This document shows, in pieces, positions 30,197 through 38,636 of a DNA stretch of 64,000 nucleotides; the first letter of the stretch is position 1; every line of letters begins with the position of its first letter. The notes below the pieces were generated by a model that worked only from the letters and a program-made list of their open reading frames with translations, was not told where the DNA came from and made no database searches. The DNA comes from CAVQSS01 sp963746605 (GTDB lineage: Bacteria > Desulfobacterota > RBG-13-43-22). Location: assembly GCA_963746605.1 (NCBI GenBank), contig CAVVCH010000061.1:62001-126000 (forward strand). The letters are read 5' to 3'. Made by a program: the position numbers and the translations under genes.

Positions 30197-30703
30197 CTAC
30201 TGACCGGCCGTCTGCAATTGTTCCAGCCATTTTTTAAGGGTCGGCACCACCAGGGAATCCGAAGCATTCTTACTCTTCTCCTCCCTGGGGAGGGCCTGTT
30301 CCCGTCCGCCATCTTCCGGAAAGTTGTCCAATACTCCGGCCATGAGAACGGCCCACTCGGATAAGGGTTCCTGTCCTTGAACCTTCAGGGATTCCCCCAG
30401 GTCTTTCAGGATCGGGGACAGCGGTTTAAATCCCGAAGCAAAAGTCTTTATCTCAGTCAGAGCCCCTTCCGTTTCTCCGAGATCCAGCCGGCATAAGGCC
30501 CCCAGTAGTCGAATTTCGTTTTGATTGGGAAAAAAATCAAGCCCCAGTCGGCAGATTTCCACCGCCTGCCGGGTCTGCCCCTGACTGCGAAACAAACGGA
30601 TCATGGCCGTCAACAGGGGGATCGAGGGATCAATTTTAACAGAGAACTCTTCCGTGCCTTGATCGTTTTTACCGGCGATGATCAGGAGCGGGGGATTTGC
30701 CAT
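30197..30703 (-). CDS. TPR-like hypothetical protein
   Basis: A 168-residue protein whose middle (AMIRLFRSQGQTRQAVEICR, LGLDFFPNQNEIRLLGALCR, LDLGETEGALTEIKTF) reads as two or three helix-turn-helix TPR-like units. The acidic/basic tail ends KKWLEQLQTAGQ. There is no signal peptide. Its start overlaps the ftsB-like gene by 35 bases, suggesting one operon from the flavoprotein to this gene. A scaffold role is inferred from the repeats only. Confidence 0.6.
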   Translation of the reverse strand: MANPPLLIIAGKNDQGTEEFSVKIDPSIPLLTAMIRLFRSQGQTRQAVEICRLGLDFFPNQNEIRLLGALCRLDLGETEGALTEIKTFASGFKPLSPILKDLGESLKVQGQEPLSEWAVLMAGVLDNFPEDGGREQALPREEKSKNASDSLVVPTLKKWLEQLQTAGQ

Positions 30704-31019
30704 GGGGTGGGGCCTCCTTTTTTTTTTCGTCGTCTATAAAAAAGATGATTTCATTTGGTTTGACCAATCCGAATTCCTTTCGGGCCACTTCTTCCAAATA
30801 AAGGGGGTCCTGTTTTAAACGGGTGATTTCCCGATACAGGGTTTCATTTTTTCTGTTTAATTCCTGGTTATCCCGAATCAAACCCTCGCGTTTTTGGGCC
30901 AGTTGATGGATTTGCCGCATGCCCTGGTAGCCATGGACGGTAAGGAAAAGGAAGCCGGCAATTAAGACCAGAAGCGTCATCCAAAAGACCCAACGGGAAG
31001 ACAACCTAGGAAGGGACAT
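30669..31019 (-). CDS. FtsB/DivIC-type septum formation initiator protein
   Basis: A 116-residue bitopic membrane protein: a short cytoplasmic start, one helix (WVFWMTLLVLIAGFLFLTVH), then a periplasmic coiled coil (LAQKREGLIRDNQELNRKNE) and the conserved end YLEEVARKEFGLVKPNEIIFF. This layout marks FtsB, which joins FtsQ and FtsL in the divisome. The C-terminus adds a lysine/proline-rich tail. It overlaps the genes on both sides. Confidence 0.85.
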   Translation of the reverse strand: MSLPRLSSRWVFWMTLLVLIAGFLFLTVHGYQGMRQIHQLAQKREGLIRDNQELNRKNETLYREITRLKQDPLYLEEVARKEFGLVKPNEIIFFIDDEKKKEAPPHGKSPAPDHRR

Positions 31020-32184
31020 TTCGCCGTGGTTCCCCTATAATCCAGTGGAGTCCGGTGTAGCGCCGCACTCTTTTCTGCAGTTCCCGGAAAAAGCTGCCAT
31101 AGCTTTCCTGCCCTTGCAAGATTTTAAAATAAATACGCATAATACCCGGATGTCTTTTCAAAAGCCACCAAAAAACTCGGGGCCAGCCATGGATCCATCG
31201 GGCCAATCGCAAGGCATGGCGGAATTCCGGCAACATGGTTTGGCTCAGGGCCTGATCGTAGCCACCCAGCCCCGGCCGACCTTTTCCCAGGGCCTGATGG
31301 ATGGTTTGGGCTCCCAGGTGGCCGCTCCACAAGGCATAGTAAATGCCTTCCCCCAAAAAAGGTTCAACCAAGCGGGCCGCGTCGCCGGCCCAGAGAACCC
31401 TTCCGCGGGAGTAGGCCCTTGGCCGGCCGTCGAAGCAGGGGATAGGGTGCCCTTTCAAGCGCGGGAGACCCTGGGGCCCGGACAACCCCGTTTGAAATCG
31501 GCGAATACCGGATCGGGGGTCCTTTTCTTTCTTCGGCCAGAAACTAAGCCCAACGGACAGGCTGTCTCCGCAGGGGAAAACCCAACCATAACCGAAGGCC
31601 ACGGAACCCAGATGGATGGCCACGGTATCCTTCGGCCAAGATCCGATTCGATCGGAATCCATCCGCCGGCCTTCCAGGGCCTGATAGGTCAGGGAACTTC
31701 GACTGGACCGTTGGGAAAGGGGCAAGGTATCATAGGCTCCCTGAGCTAAGATCAAGAATCGGGCTCGAAAACGTTGGCCGGGAATAAAAGCCTCTATGGA
31801 ATCAGCGTCTTCCTGATACGAGATTAAGGGGGCTTGAAACCGAATCTCCGCTCCGGCCTGAGCGGCTTCCCGGGCCAGCAGGAGGTCGAAGCGCTCTCGC
31901 CGAACCATGTACGCGGCCGGCTGGTCGGAGGCGTATTCCCATTGTTCGTTCGGATAAAAATGGAAGACGACCCGGTTGATCGTCCCCTCCACGACTTCAT
32001 CTAGAAAAGGCCGGGAGAGAAACCGCTCCACCCGTTTGGAGAGGCAGCCCCCGCAGGGTTTAGAACGAGGGAAAATATTTTTTTCCAGGACCAAGACCTT
32101 TCGACCCGCCCGGCTCAGGGTAATCGCGGCCTGGGAACCCGCCGGGCCGGCTCCGGCTATAATTACATCGTAATCGATAGGCAT
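31006..32184 (-). CDS. Geranylgeranyl-reductase-family FAD oxidoreductase
   Basis: A 392-residue flavoprotein. It opens with the FAD-binding VIIAGAGPAGSQAA, holds the family PCGGCLSKR motif near residue 42 and the second FAD motif LWAGDAARLVEPFLGEGI near residue 285. Members reduce isoprenoid double bonds of lipids or quinone-type side chains; the substrate here is not predictable. It leads an operon with ftsB and the TPR-like gene, overlapping ftsB by 14 bases, which does not explain its role. Confidence 0.85.
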   Translation of the reverse strand: MPIDYDVIIAGAGPAGSQAAITLSRAGRKVLVLEKNIFPRSKPCGGCLSKRVERFLSRPFLDEVVEGTINRVVFHFYPNEQWEYASDQPAAYMVRRERFDLLLAREAAQAGAEIRFQAPLISYQEDADSIEAFIPGQRFRARFLILAQGAYDTLPLSQRSSRSSLTYQALEGRRMDSDRIGSWPKDTVAIHLGSVAFGYGWVFPCGDSLSVGLSFWPKKEKDPRSGIRRFQTGLSGPQGLPRLKGHPIPCFDGRPRAYSRGRVLWAGDAARLVEPFLGEGIYYALWSGHLGAQTIHQALGKGRPGLGGYDQALSQTMLPEFRHALRLARWIHGWPRVFWWLLKRHPGIMRIYFKILQGQESYGSFFRELQKRVRRYTGLHWIIGEPRRNVPS

Positions 32185-32400
32185 GGGGTCATCCTACTGA
32201 TTGCGGTGGCAAAAATCAAAAATATTTTAATCATGAGCAGGAAAGAGCCAACAGAGTATTTGAAGAAAAACGATTTTTGAGTTATTAATATAGAAATAGA
32301 ATGCACGGCTGGTTCAGGTTATTGGTTTCTGGTTAAGAAACATAAGAGAAATCAACCTGTGAATACTGGCTTTGTGTCCTGAGTGTTTAACGGAGGTACG

Positions 32401-33072
32401 ATGAAAAGAGCGATAACGGCGGTGTTGGCCGCACTGTTTCTTATTGTTTCAGGGGGGAGCCTTGCCCAAGATTCCATTCATTGGGTCGGGCGATTTGCGG
32501 TGGATAAGGTTAAGAAGGGGATGCCGGAAGGCTGGGTTTTGGAAGTCAAGGCGGGAGAACCGGAACTTCAGGTGAAGAAGGAAGGGGAGGACGCTTTCGT
32601 TCGTTTTAAGTCCGATAAATCCTCTTTCGGGATTCGAAAAGAGGTTGACCTGGATGTCAAAGATTTTCCCTATTTAAATTGGAAATGGAAAGTAACGCAC
32701 CTTCCGGAAAAGGGGGATTTTCAGAAGAAAGACACGGACGATCAGGCAGCCCAGGTCTATGTCCTTTTCCCCCGGTTCCCGGCCAAGGTGAATACCGAGT
32801 TCGTCTGTTACTATTGGGAAAGCAATCCTAAAAACAAGGGGCTGGAAGGCGCCAGCGTGGCCTGGTCTAAGGCCCGGGTCATCGTCTTGCAGGCCGGAAA
32901 AGAAAAACTGAATCAATGGGTGACGGAAAAGAGGAACGTCTACGAGGATTACAAAAGGCTTTTCGGACAGGAACCGCCCAATGCCGGGGGAGTCGTCTTC
33001 TATATCAATACGCAACACACGCAGAGTTCAGCCGAGTCCTTCCTGGACGATATCTATTTTTCCAAGAAATAG
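32401..33072 (+). CDS. DUF3047 periplasmic protein
   Basis: A 223-residue exported protein of the DUF3047 family. ATG 32401 follows ACGGAGGTACG and gives the signal peptide KRAITAVLAALFLIVSGG with cleavage near SLAQD. The body is a beta-sandwich (FRVKGMPEGW-type start, FPYLNWKWKVTHLPEKGDF, DDQAAQVYVLFPRFP, WSKARVIVLQAGKEKLNQW, VVFYINTQHTQSSAESFLDD). Function unknown in the family; a carbohydrate-binding-like fold is suspected. It converges on the mrp-like gene, the last 19 bases overlapping. Confidence 0.85.
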   Translation: MKRAITAVLAALFLIVSGGSLAQDSIHWVGRFAVDKVKKGMPEGWVLEVKAGEPELQVKKEGEDAFVRFKSDKSSFGIRKEVDLDVKDFPYLNWKWKVTHLPEKGDFQKKDTDDQAAQVYVLFPRFPAKVNTEFVCYYWESNPKNKGLEGASVAWSKARVIVLQAGKEKLNQWVTEKRNVYEDYKRLFGQEPPNAGGVVFYINTQHTQSSAESFLDDIYFSKK

Positions 33073-33893
33073 CGCTGATCCGGCAGGTGGCCCTGCTGAA
33101 AAACCGCCTCGGCCATCTGTTTAAAGGCCAGCGCGGCGGCGGTGGCTTCATGCCCTTTGAAAAAAGGATGGCCGCTGTCCGCCTCAGCCACCAATTCAGG
33201 TTCCAGGGGAATCCGGCCGAGGAAAGGCACGCCCCATTCCCGGGCCAGGACTTCCCCGCCCCCTTTTTTGAACAGCGCAATCTCCTGACCGCAATGGGGG
33301 CAGGTTAAAACGCTCATATTCTCAACGATACCCAGGATGGGGAGCTTGACTTTGTTTAGAAACTGCAGCGACCGCCGCACATCTTCCACGGAAACCACCT
33401 GAGGGGTAGTCACTACCACGGCCTTGACTCCGGGGATGGTTTGGGCGATCGACAGTGGTTCGTCCCCCGTGCCCGGCGGGGCGTCGATGACCAGGTAATC
33501 CAGTGGACCCCACCGCACATCGGAAAGTAATTGGCGAATGGCTCCTCCTTTTCGGGGACCGCGCCAGATGACGGCCGTATCCGCTCCTTCCAGGATAAAG
33601 GGGATGGAGAAGACTTTCAAATTGGGGCTGTAGTCAATCGGGATTAGGGCACCATCTTGGACTTCCGCCCTTCGGCCGGCCAGCCCCAGCATGTGGGGGA
33701 TACTTGGCCCATGCAGGTCCACGTCGAGGAGACCCACTTTCAGCCCCCGGTCCGCCAGGGCCACGGCCAGATGGACGGCCACAGTGCTTTTCCCCACCCC
33801 GCCTTTCCCGCTCAAAACTAAAATTTTGTTTTTGATCGGCGCCATACCCTGCTGTATTTTGGCTTTGAGGGCGGCGCGGTCAAACAGATCCAT
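33054..33893 (-). CDS. Mrp/NBP35-type P-loop iron-sulfur carrier ATPase
   Basis: About 279 residues. The deviant Walker A ILVLSGKGGVGKST near residue 28 and LLDVDLHGPSIPHMLG are hallmarks of Mrp/ApbC proteins, which carry and deliver [4Fe-4S] clusters; the bridging cysteines are in VLTCPHCGQEI. ATG 33893 (MDLFDRAALKAKI, after GGAAGGAA) is chosen over an upstream in-frame ATG, since that one lies in a dispersed repeat. The N-terminal DUF59 domain of some Mrp proteins is absent. Confidence 0.9.
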   Translation of the reverse strand: MDLFDRAALKAKIQQGMAPIKNKILVLSGKGGVGKSTVAVHLAVALADRGLKVGLLDVDLHGPSIPHMLGLAGRRAEVQDGALIPIDYSPNLKVFSIPFILEGADTAVIWRGPRKGGAIRQLLSDVRWGPLDYLVIDAPPGTGDEPLSIAQTIPGVKAVVVTTPQVVSVEDVRRSLQFLNKVKLPILGIVENMSVLTCPHCGQEIALFKKGGGEVLAREWGVPFLGRIPLEPELVAEADSGHPFFKGHEATAAALAFKQMAEAVFQQGHLPDQRYFLEK

Positions 33894-33907
33894 GGGAAGT
33901 TCCTTCC

Positions 33908-33967
33908 TAAAATTCGAAATTCGAAGCACGAAATCCGAAACAAAAATTCAAAAATTTTTGGTTAGGA
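33908..33967. repeat. Dispersed repeat AAATTCGAAATTCGAAGCACGAAATCC, copy 1
   Basis: AAAATTCGAAATTCG AAGCACGAAATCCGAAACAA (split here) followed by AAAAATTTTTGGTTAGG. The same core lies at 44727 and 60297. The repeat supplies the last codons of larE (VLTKNF and its stop) on the minus strand. Confidence 0.75.
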
Positions 33968-34760
33968 CGGCGTTCATACTACCGGAGCGGAGTCCTTGGA
34001 GGTCCAGGGTGATATAAGTGAACCCCAAGGCCCTCAAGGTTCGCTCGAGAGTCGCCTTGGTCCTCTTATTCATCACTTTGGGAAAATCCTTTTCCCGGAC
34101 CTCTATTCGGGCGATTGGTCCGTGGACCCGCAGACGGCATTCCTTAAAACCCAGCGACCGTAAGGCTGCTTCGGCCTTCCCAATCCGGGCTAATTCCTCT
34201 TTTTTTATCGGGGTCCCGAAGGGGATGCGGGTGGCCAGGCAGGCGGACGAAGGCTGGTCCCAGGTGGACAGCCCCAAGCGCCGGCTTACCCGGCGGATAT
34301 CTTGCTTGCGCCAGCCCAACAGGGCAAAAGGGCTGACGACCTTCAGCTCTCGGTTGGCCCGGAGTCCCGGCCGATAATCTCCGAGGTCGTCCGCATTGGT
34401 CCCGTCTAAGAGATAAGGGATCCCTTTGGTTTCCAGGAAGCGCCGAGCCAGCCGAAAACGGTATTGTTTGCAATAATAACAGCGGTTGGGAGGGTTTTCT
34501 ATAAATTCCGGGAGCAGGTATTCCCGGCTTGCAATTTTCTTGAGAGGAATTTCCAGGGATCCGGCTATTTCCTGGACCCGATTTTTTTCTTCCCCGGTCA
34601 TCAGGGGGGAAAGGAAACAGACGGCCAGAGGCGGGCCATCCCAGGACTCCCGGGCCAGGTGCAGCAGCAACGTGCTATCCACCCCCCCGGAAAAGGCGAT
34701 GACCCCGGGCTGCCAGCGCCGGAGGGCCGTGATCAGGTCTTTAAGGGAAGACGAAGCCAC
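33948..34760 (-). CDS. larE: LarE-type ATP-dependent sacrificial sulfur transferase
   Basis: A 270-residue PP-loop enzyme. The ATP-binding VIAFSGGVDSTLLLHLA near residue 20 and the sacrificial cysteine in SSACLATRIPFGTPI near residue 175 identify LarE, which gives up a cysteine sulfur to build the nickel-pincer cofactor of lactate racemase. A CYYC motif (NRCYYCKQYRF) is also seen. larB, larC and larA are not in the window. The last residues (AVLTKNF) come from a dispersed repeat at the 3' end, so the native C-terminus probably ended near GSMN. Confidence 0.88.
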   Translation of the reverse strand: MASSSLKDLITALRRWQPGVIAFSGGVDSTLLLHLARESWDGPPLAVCFLSPLMTGEEKNRVQEIAGSLEIPLKKIASREYLLPEFIENPPNRCYYCKQYRFRLARRFLETKGIPYLLDGTNADDLGDYRPGLRANRELKVVSPFALLGWRKQDIRRVSRRLGLSTWDQPSSACLATRIPFGTPIKKEELARIGKAEAALRSLGFKECRLRVHGPIARIEVREKDFPKVMNKRTKATLERTLRALGFTYITLDLQGLRSGSMNAVLTKNF

Positions 34761-34797
34761 TTAAAACTGCCACAATCTTTAAATCCAAAATTCGAAT

Positions 34798-35397
34798 TTA
34801 TTCCATGGAAGAAAGGACTCGATGCCCTTTTTTCTCCAGTGCACGGATGATCGGATCCAATGGAGCCCTTTCCAGGCGAAAAAAATGCGTTTTTCTTTGG
34901 CCCTTGCCCATCATCCCGACGCTGATGATCTCGCCCCCGTTCTTTTGAATGATCCCGGAAGCTTCTTCAAAGGCCTTGGGCCGATCGGCCAGGCGAAGGT
35001 CCAGACGGGAACTTGATTGCAACACCCCCATGAGTTCGATGAAGGCGGCTAAAATATCCGGGGTGGTGAGAATGCCGACCAACTTCCCTTTATCCAGGAC
35101 GGGCAGTCCCCCGATTTTATCCCGGTAGATAATCCGGGCGGCCTCTTCCAGGGAGTCGTTAGGGGCCACGGTGATCGGGTCCTCAATCATGATCTGTTCC
35201 ACCGGGATGTCCCGCACCAGGGAAGGGAGCATCACCTCTCTAAGATCACTTTCGGTGATCAGCCCGACCAGCATCCGGCCATCCACCACGGGCAGGTGAC
35301 GGACGGAATATTTTTTCATCAAGGAAAGGGCCTCTACCACGGTGCAGTCCCGGTCAATGGTGATTAATTTTTTAACCATCCGATTTTTGACTAACAT
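34798..35397 (-). CDS. CBS-pair and ACT domain protein (AcuB-like)
   Basis: A 199-residue cytoplasmic protein with two CBS domains (VKKLITIDRDCTVVEALSLM near residue 8, QIMIEDPITVAPNDSLEEAA near residue 68) and a C-terminal ACT-like domain (RLADRPKAFEEASGIIQKNG). Such proteins bind adenine nucleotides or amino acids and sense energy state, as AcuB does. AAAGGAGCTCC before the ATG is a good ribosome site. It diverges from the pgk operon. Confidence 0.85.
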   Translation of the reverse strand: MLVKNRMVKKLITIDRDCTVVEALSLMKKYSVRHLPVVDGRMLVGLITESDLREVMLPSLVRDIPVEQIMIEDPITVAPNDSLEEAARIIYRDKIGGLPVLDKGKLVGILTTPDILAAFIELMGVLQSSSRLDLRLADRPKAFEEASGIIQKNGGEIISVGMMGKGQRKTHFFRLERAPLDPIIRALEKKGHRVLSSME

Positions 35398-35527
35398 GGG
35401 GAGCTCCTTTCACTCGGAAAAATGTCTGCAGTTTATCCGTTGGTTTACCTATAGGCATCTCAAACAAGAAAACCAATCTATTAATTTTTACCAGATATTT
35501 TATTATTTTTCAAGCTATCATAAAGAG

Positions 35528-35556
35528 TTGACTAATTATCAGGGATTTTTTACTAT
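35528..35556 (+). promoter_or_regulatory. Sigma-70-type promoter of the pgk operon
   Basis: TTGACT, a 17-base spacer and TACTAT, about 50 bases before the pgk TTG start. A good match to the consensus. Confidence 0.6.
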
Positions 35557-35564
35557 ACTCCCGA

Positions 35565-35593
35565 CCAAAAATTTCTTAATTTTTGGTTAGAAA
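35565..35593. repeat. Palindrome CCAAAAATT-TCTT-AATTTTTGG
   Basis: Perfect 9-base arms within the 5' leader of pgk, followed by TTAG. Relatives ending TTTTTGG(T/C)TAG lie at 33951, 47569 and 53083. It lies directly downstream of the promoter and upstream of the ribosome site, so it could affect the leader RNA. Confidence 0.5.
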
Positions 35594-35604
35594 AGGAGAA
35601 ATTC

Positions 35605-36840
35605 TTGCGCTACCTCAACGAGATTGATATCAAGAATAAAAAATTGTTGATCCGGGTGGACATGAATGTCCCCCTCGATAAAAATCAGAATATTACCGAT
35701 GACAACCGCATCCGCAGCGTTCTGCCGACCATCAACTATGCGTTGGATGAAAATGCCAAGGTCATCCTTTGTTCCCACGTGGGACGACCGAAAGGCAAGG
35801 TGGTGCCCGAATTGAGCTTGGCTCCGGTGGCCCGGCGTCTATCCCGGCTGTTGCAAAAGGAAGTCAAGCTGGCGCCGGATTGCATCGGTCCGGAAGTGAA
35901 AAAAATGATCGCGGCCATGAAACCCGGAGACATTCTGCTCTTGGAAAACCTGCGCTTCCATCCCGAGGAAAGCAAGAACAACGAGGCCTTCGGGAAGGAA
36001 TTGGCCTCCTTAGCCGATATCTATATAAATGACGCCTTTGCCGTGGCCCACCGGGCCCACTCTTCGGTGGTGGCCGTAGCCAAATACGCTCGAGAAGTGG
36101 CCGCCGGGTTTCTGATGAAAGATGAGTTGAAATTTTTTCACCAGTCCATGGAGAGCCCGGCCCGTCCATTAGTCGCGGTCATCGGCGGCTCCAAAGTCAG
36201 CGGCAAATTGGAGGCCTTGGAAAATTTGCTGGAGCATGTGGACAAGATGGTCATTGGGGGGGCCATGGCCAATACCTTCTTGAAAAGCGTGAATTATTAC
36301 GTGGGCAATTCTCTGGTCGAAGAGGATCTGGTCAGTGTGGCCAATTGCCTGATGCGCAAAGCCAAGGATAAAGGTGTCAGGATGTATGTGCCGGTGGATT
36401 GCGTGGTGGCCACCGTCCTGGACCCTCAGGCCGAGACCAAGATCACCCCGGTTCAGGAGGTTCCCAAGGATTGGATGATCCTGGATATAGGACCGGCCAC
36501 CTCCCTGCTTTATTCCGAAGTCCTGCAGAACGCTAAAACCATCATTTGGAACGGACCCATGGGGGCCTTTGAGATGGACGCTTTCTCCCGGGGGACCATG
36601 GCCATGGTTCAATCCGTGGCCAATTCCTACGCTCTGACGATCGTCGGGGGCGGCGACACGGACGTGGCCGTTCACAAAGCAGGGGAGTCTTCAAAGATCT
36701 CTTACATCTCCACCGGAGGGGGGGCCTTTTTAGCCTTACTCGAGGGCAGTCAGTTGCCCGGGGTGGCAGCCCTGGAAGGAAAATTCGTATTGGAACCCCA
36801 GAAACGGGTGGATTCCTGTCTCCCCGAGGCCTTGGGATAA
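35605..36840 (+). CDS. pgk: Phosphoglycerate kinase
   Basis: A 411-residue complete kinase that makes ATP from 1,3-bisphosphoglycerate in glycolysis, or runs in reverse for gluconeogenesis. Visible signatures: LIRVDMNVPLDKNQ at the N-terminus, VILCSHVGRPKG, LLLENLRFHPEE, ALVAVIGGSKVSGK, WNGPMGAFEMDAF and GGGDTDVAV. The start codon is TTG, supported by AAAAGGAGAA seven bases before it. It heads an operon with tpiA (10 bases downstream) and secG, a common bacterial order. Confidence 0.97.
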   Translation: MRYLNEIDIKNKKLLIRVDMNVPLDKNQNITDDNRIRSVLPTINYALDENAKVILCSHVGRPKGKVVPELSLAPVARRLSRLLQKEVKLAPDCIGPEVKKMIAAMKPGDILLLENLRFHPEESKNNEAFGKELASLADIYINDAFAVAHRAHSSVVAVAKYAREVAAGFLMKDELKFFHQSMESPARPLVAVIGGSKVSGKLEALENLLEHVDKMVIGGAMANTFLKSVNYYVGNSLVEEDLVSVANCLMRKAKDKGVRMYVPVDCVVATVLDPQAETKITPVQEVPKDWMILDIGPATSLLYSEVLQNAKTIIWNGPMGAFEMDAFSRGTMAMVQSVANSYALTIVGGGDTDVAVHKAGESSKISYISTGGGAFLALLEGSQLPGVAALEGKFVLEPQKRVDSCLPEALG

Positions 36841-36850
36841 GGAGCAAAGG

Positions 36851-37609
36851 ATGCGACGAAGATGGATTGGCGGCAACTGGAAGATGCACAAAACAATCGG
36901 CGAGGCCCTGGCCCTGGTTGAGTCTTTGAAAGACGGACTGCCGCAGGCTGACTCCGTGGAGGTGGTAGTCGCTCCACCCTTCACCGCCCTGTCGGCGATG
37001 GGAGCGGCTCTCAAGGAAACCTCGATTCAATTAGCGGCCCAAAATCTCCATTGGGCCGACCAGGGGGCCTATACGGGTGAGATTTCTCCGAATATGCTCA
37101 GAGATGTGGGGTGTCGCTACGTGCTCATCGGCCATTCCGAGCGCCGTCACTGGTTTAAGGAAACCGATTCGGTCATCAATCAAAAAATCCAAGCCAGCCT
37201 CCGGGCCGGTCTTCAACCGGTCTTTTGCGTCGGTGAAACCCTGGAGGAGCGGGAAGCCGGTTTGGTGGAAACCGTGTTGTCCCGGCAGATCCGAGAGGGG
37301 TTTCAGGGGATTAGCGCTGAACAGGCGGCTTCCGGTGTGATCGCCTATGAGCCGGTTTGGGCCATAGGGACCGGGAAGACGGCCACCCCGGAAATGGCCC
37401 AGGCCGTTCACGCCTTTATCCGGGGGCTTTTGACCGACTTGTTCGATAAAAGGGTTGCATCCGACAAGAGAATTGTGTATGGTGGAAGTGTTACCCCGGA
37501 AACGACCCGGGGGCTGCTGGCCCAGCCGGATATCGACGGGGGGTTGGTCGGCGGAGCCAGTTTGAAAGCGGAGTCGTTTATCGCCATCATTCAGGAGAGC
37601 ATAAAATAA
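36851..37609 (+). CDS. tpiA: Triosephosphate isomerase
   Basis: A complete 252-residue isomerase converting dihydroxyacetone phosphate and glyceraldehyde 3-phosphate. Motifs: RWIGGNWKMHKT (catalytic Lys), LIGHSERRH (catalytic His), CVGETLEERE, AYEPVWAIGTGK (catalytic Glu and loop 6) and YGGSVTPE. GGAGCAAAGG before the ATG. It lies between pgk and secG in one operon. Confidence 0.97.
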   Translation: MRRRWIGGNWKMHKTIGEALALVESLKDGLPQADSVEVVVAPPFTALSAMGAALKETSIQLAAQNLHWADQGAYTGEISPNMLRDVGCRYVLIGHSERRHWFKETDSVINQKIQASLRAGLQPVFCVGETLEEREAGLVETVLSRQIREGFQGISAEQAASGVIAYEPVWAIGTGKTATPEMAQAVHAFIRGLLTDLFDKRVASDKRIVYGGSVTPETTRGLLAQPDIDGGLVGGASLKAESFIAIIQESIK

Positions 37610-37613
37610 ACTT

Positions 37614-37967
37614 ATGACGGTATTCATTGTTATTATCCACATTATCGTTTGCATCGGGCTGATCCTGATCGTATTGCTCCAGACCGGCAAAGGGGCCAGC
37701 ATGGGGGCGGCTTTTGGAGGATCAAGCCAGACTATTTTCGGGAGTTCCGGAGCGACGACTTTCTTAGGGAAAATAACCACGGGAGTAGCGGTGGTCTTCA
37801 TGCTCACCTCCTTGATTTTAGCCTTCATCTCCGGCCCCCGCTCCAGGTCCTCGGTGGTCGATTCCTCCACGGCCCCGGCTCGCCAATCGGCGCCGGCCGT
37901 GCCGGCACCCGGCAAGACCGCCACTCCGACTACTCCGGTGGCCCCGGCAGCACCGGCCGGCAAGTAG
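37614..37967 (+). CDS. secG: Preprotein translocase subunit SecG
   Basis: A 117-residue membrane protein with two helices (FIVIIHIIVCIGLILIVLLQ and ITTGVAVVFMLTSLILAFIS) joined by the conserved GKGASMGAAFGGSSQTIFGSS loop (given in part). It helps SecYE move proteins. The tail is a Pro/Ala/Thr-rich extension common in deltaproteobacterial SecG. It follows tpiA by four bases and precedes a tRNA-Leu, the usual bacterial arrangement. Confidence 0.92.
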   Translation: MTVFIVIIHIIVCIGLILIVLLQTGKGASMGAAFGGSSQTIFGSSGATTFLGKITTGVAVVFMLTSLILAFISGPRSRSSVVDSSTAPARQSAPAVPAPGKTATPTTPVAPAAPAGK

Positions 37968-37982
37968 AAAGTCTATCCTAAT

Positions 37983-38068
37983 GCCGAAGTGGTGGAATCT
38001 GGTAGACACACCATCTTGAGGGGGTGGCGGGTAACTCCGTGCGGGTTCAAATCCCGCCTTCGGCACCA
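37983..38068 (+). tRNA. tRNA-Leu (anticodon GAG)
   Basis: An 86-base class II tRNA with acceptor arms GCCGAAG / CTTCGGC, D-arm AATCTGGTAGACAC, anticodon stem CCATC / GGTGG around TTGAGGG, a long variable arm, T-arm GCGGGTTCAAATCCCGC and an encoded CCA. The secG-tRNA-Leu linkage is common. Confidence 0.97.
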
Positions 38069-38073
38069 AAATA

Positions 38074-38117
38074 AAGAAACGGCTAAGTTTTCAATAACTT
38101 GGCCGTTTCGTTTTTTA
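38074..38117 (+). terminator. Terminator after tRNA-Leu
   Basis: GAAACGGC-T-AAGTT pairs with AACTT-G-GCCGTTTC around a short loop, followed by a run of Ts. It should end the pgk-tpiA-secG-tRNA unit. Confidence 0.85.
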
Positions 38118-38317
38118 CAGGGTGCTGTGAGGGTGCAGATTGGGTGCAGTTTTAGGCCATCCGATCCAGGCGATTTTACTTCTCTTATACTCAGCCCCCC
38201 TTCCACCTGGGCTATCACAGCAAGTTTCTCGACCTCGCCCAGCCGCCGGACAGGATTTTCAATCCTGCATTCAAATCTTTGTAAAATCTCCGCTGAAAGC
38301 CTCAATCAGATTTAAGT
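38118..38317. other. Spacer behind the tRNA, possible integration scar
   Basis: No gene. GGGTGC appears in near-tandem (AGGGTGCTGTGAGGGTGCAG ATTGGGTGCAG, split here) right behind the terminator, a pattern often left near tRNA-integrated elements. The rest is unremarkable up to the vapBC promoter. Confidence 0.4.
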
Positions 38318-38347
38318 TTGACAAATTGGCTTTATATAGTATATAAA
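38318..38347 (+). promoter_or_regulatory. vapBC promoter with overlapping palindromic operator
   Basis: A perfect TTGACA, a 16-base spacer and TATATA. The -10 region lies inside the perfect palindrome TTTATATA-G-TATATAAA (38331-38347), a good candidate for autoregulation by the VapBC complex. Confidence 0.6.
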
Positions 38348-38381
38348 AAAATAAATAATATATAACCTGATGGGATCTAAT

Positions 38382-38636
38382 ATGGCTCTAAGTATTCACA
38401 ACCCCAAGGCAGAAAAGCTGGCCAGGGAATTGGCCTCAAAGAGCGGGGAGACCATTACTCAGGCCATCATTAGGGCCATAGAAGACCGCCTGGAACGGAT
38501 GCAGGGGAAGAGGGCTGCCATGGATCTTGCCGCTGAAGTGATGAAGATCGCTGAACGCTGCAGTCGCCTTCCCGACCAGGACCCCCGGACTCCCGATCGA
38601 ATACTGGGCTATGATCCGAGAGGGGTTCCGGAATAG
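38382..38636 (+). CDS. VapB-type antitoxin
   Basis: About 84 residues: ALSIHNPKAEKLARELASKS and GETITQAIIRAIEDRLERMQ are the ribbon-helix-helix/PSK-type VapB start that binds DNA, and the rest binds the toxin. ATG 38382 is taken because MALSIHNP is the usual family start; an upstream ATG at 38370 is in frame. Its stop overlaps the toxin's GTG start by one base. Confidence 0.85.
   Translation: MALSIHNPKAEKLARELASKSGETITQAIIRAIEDRLERMQGKRAAMDLAAEVMKIAERCSRLPDQDPRTPDRILGYDPRGVPE

Noticed and set aside
38118..38317. Integrase gene or att site behind tRNA-Leu
   Set aside because: Only short GGGTGC repeats are seen, with no integrase and no copy of the tRNA 3' end.
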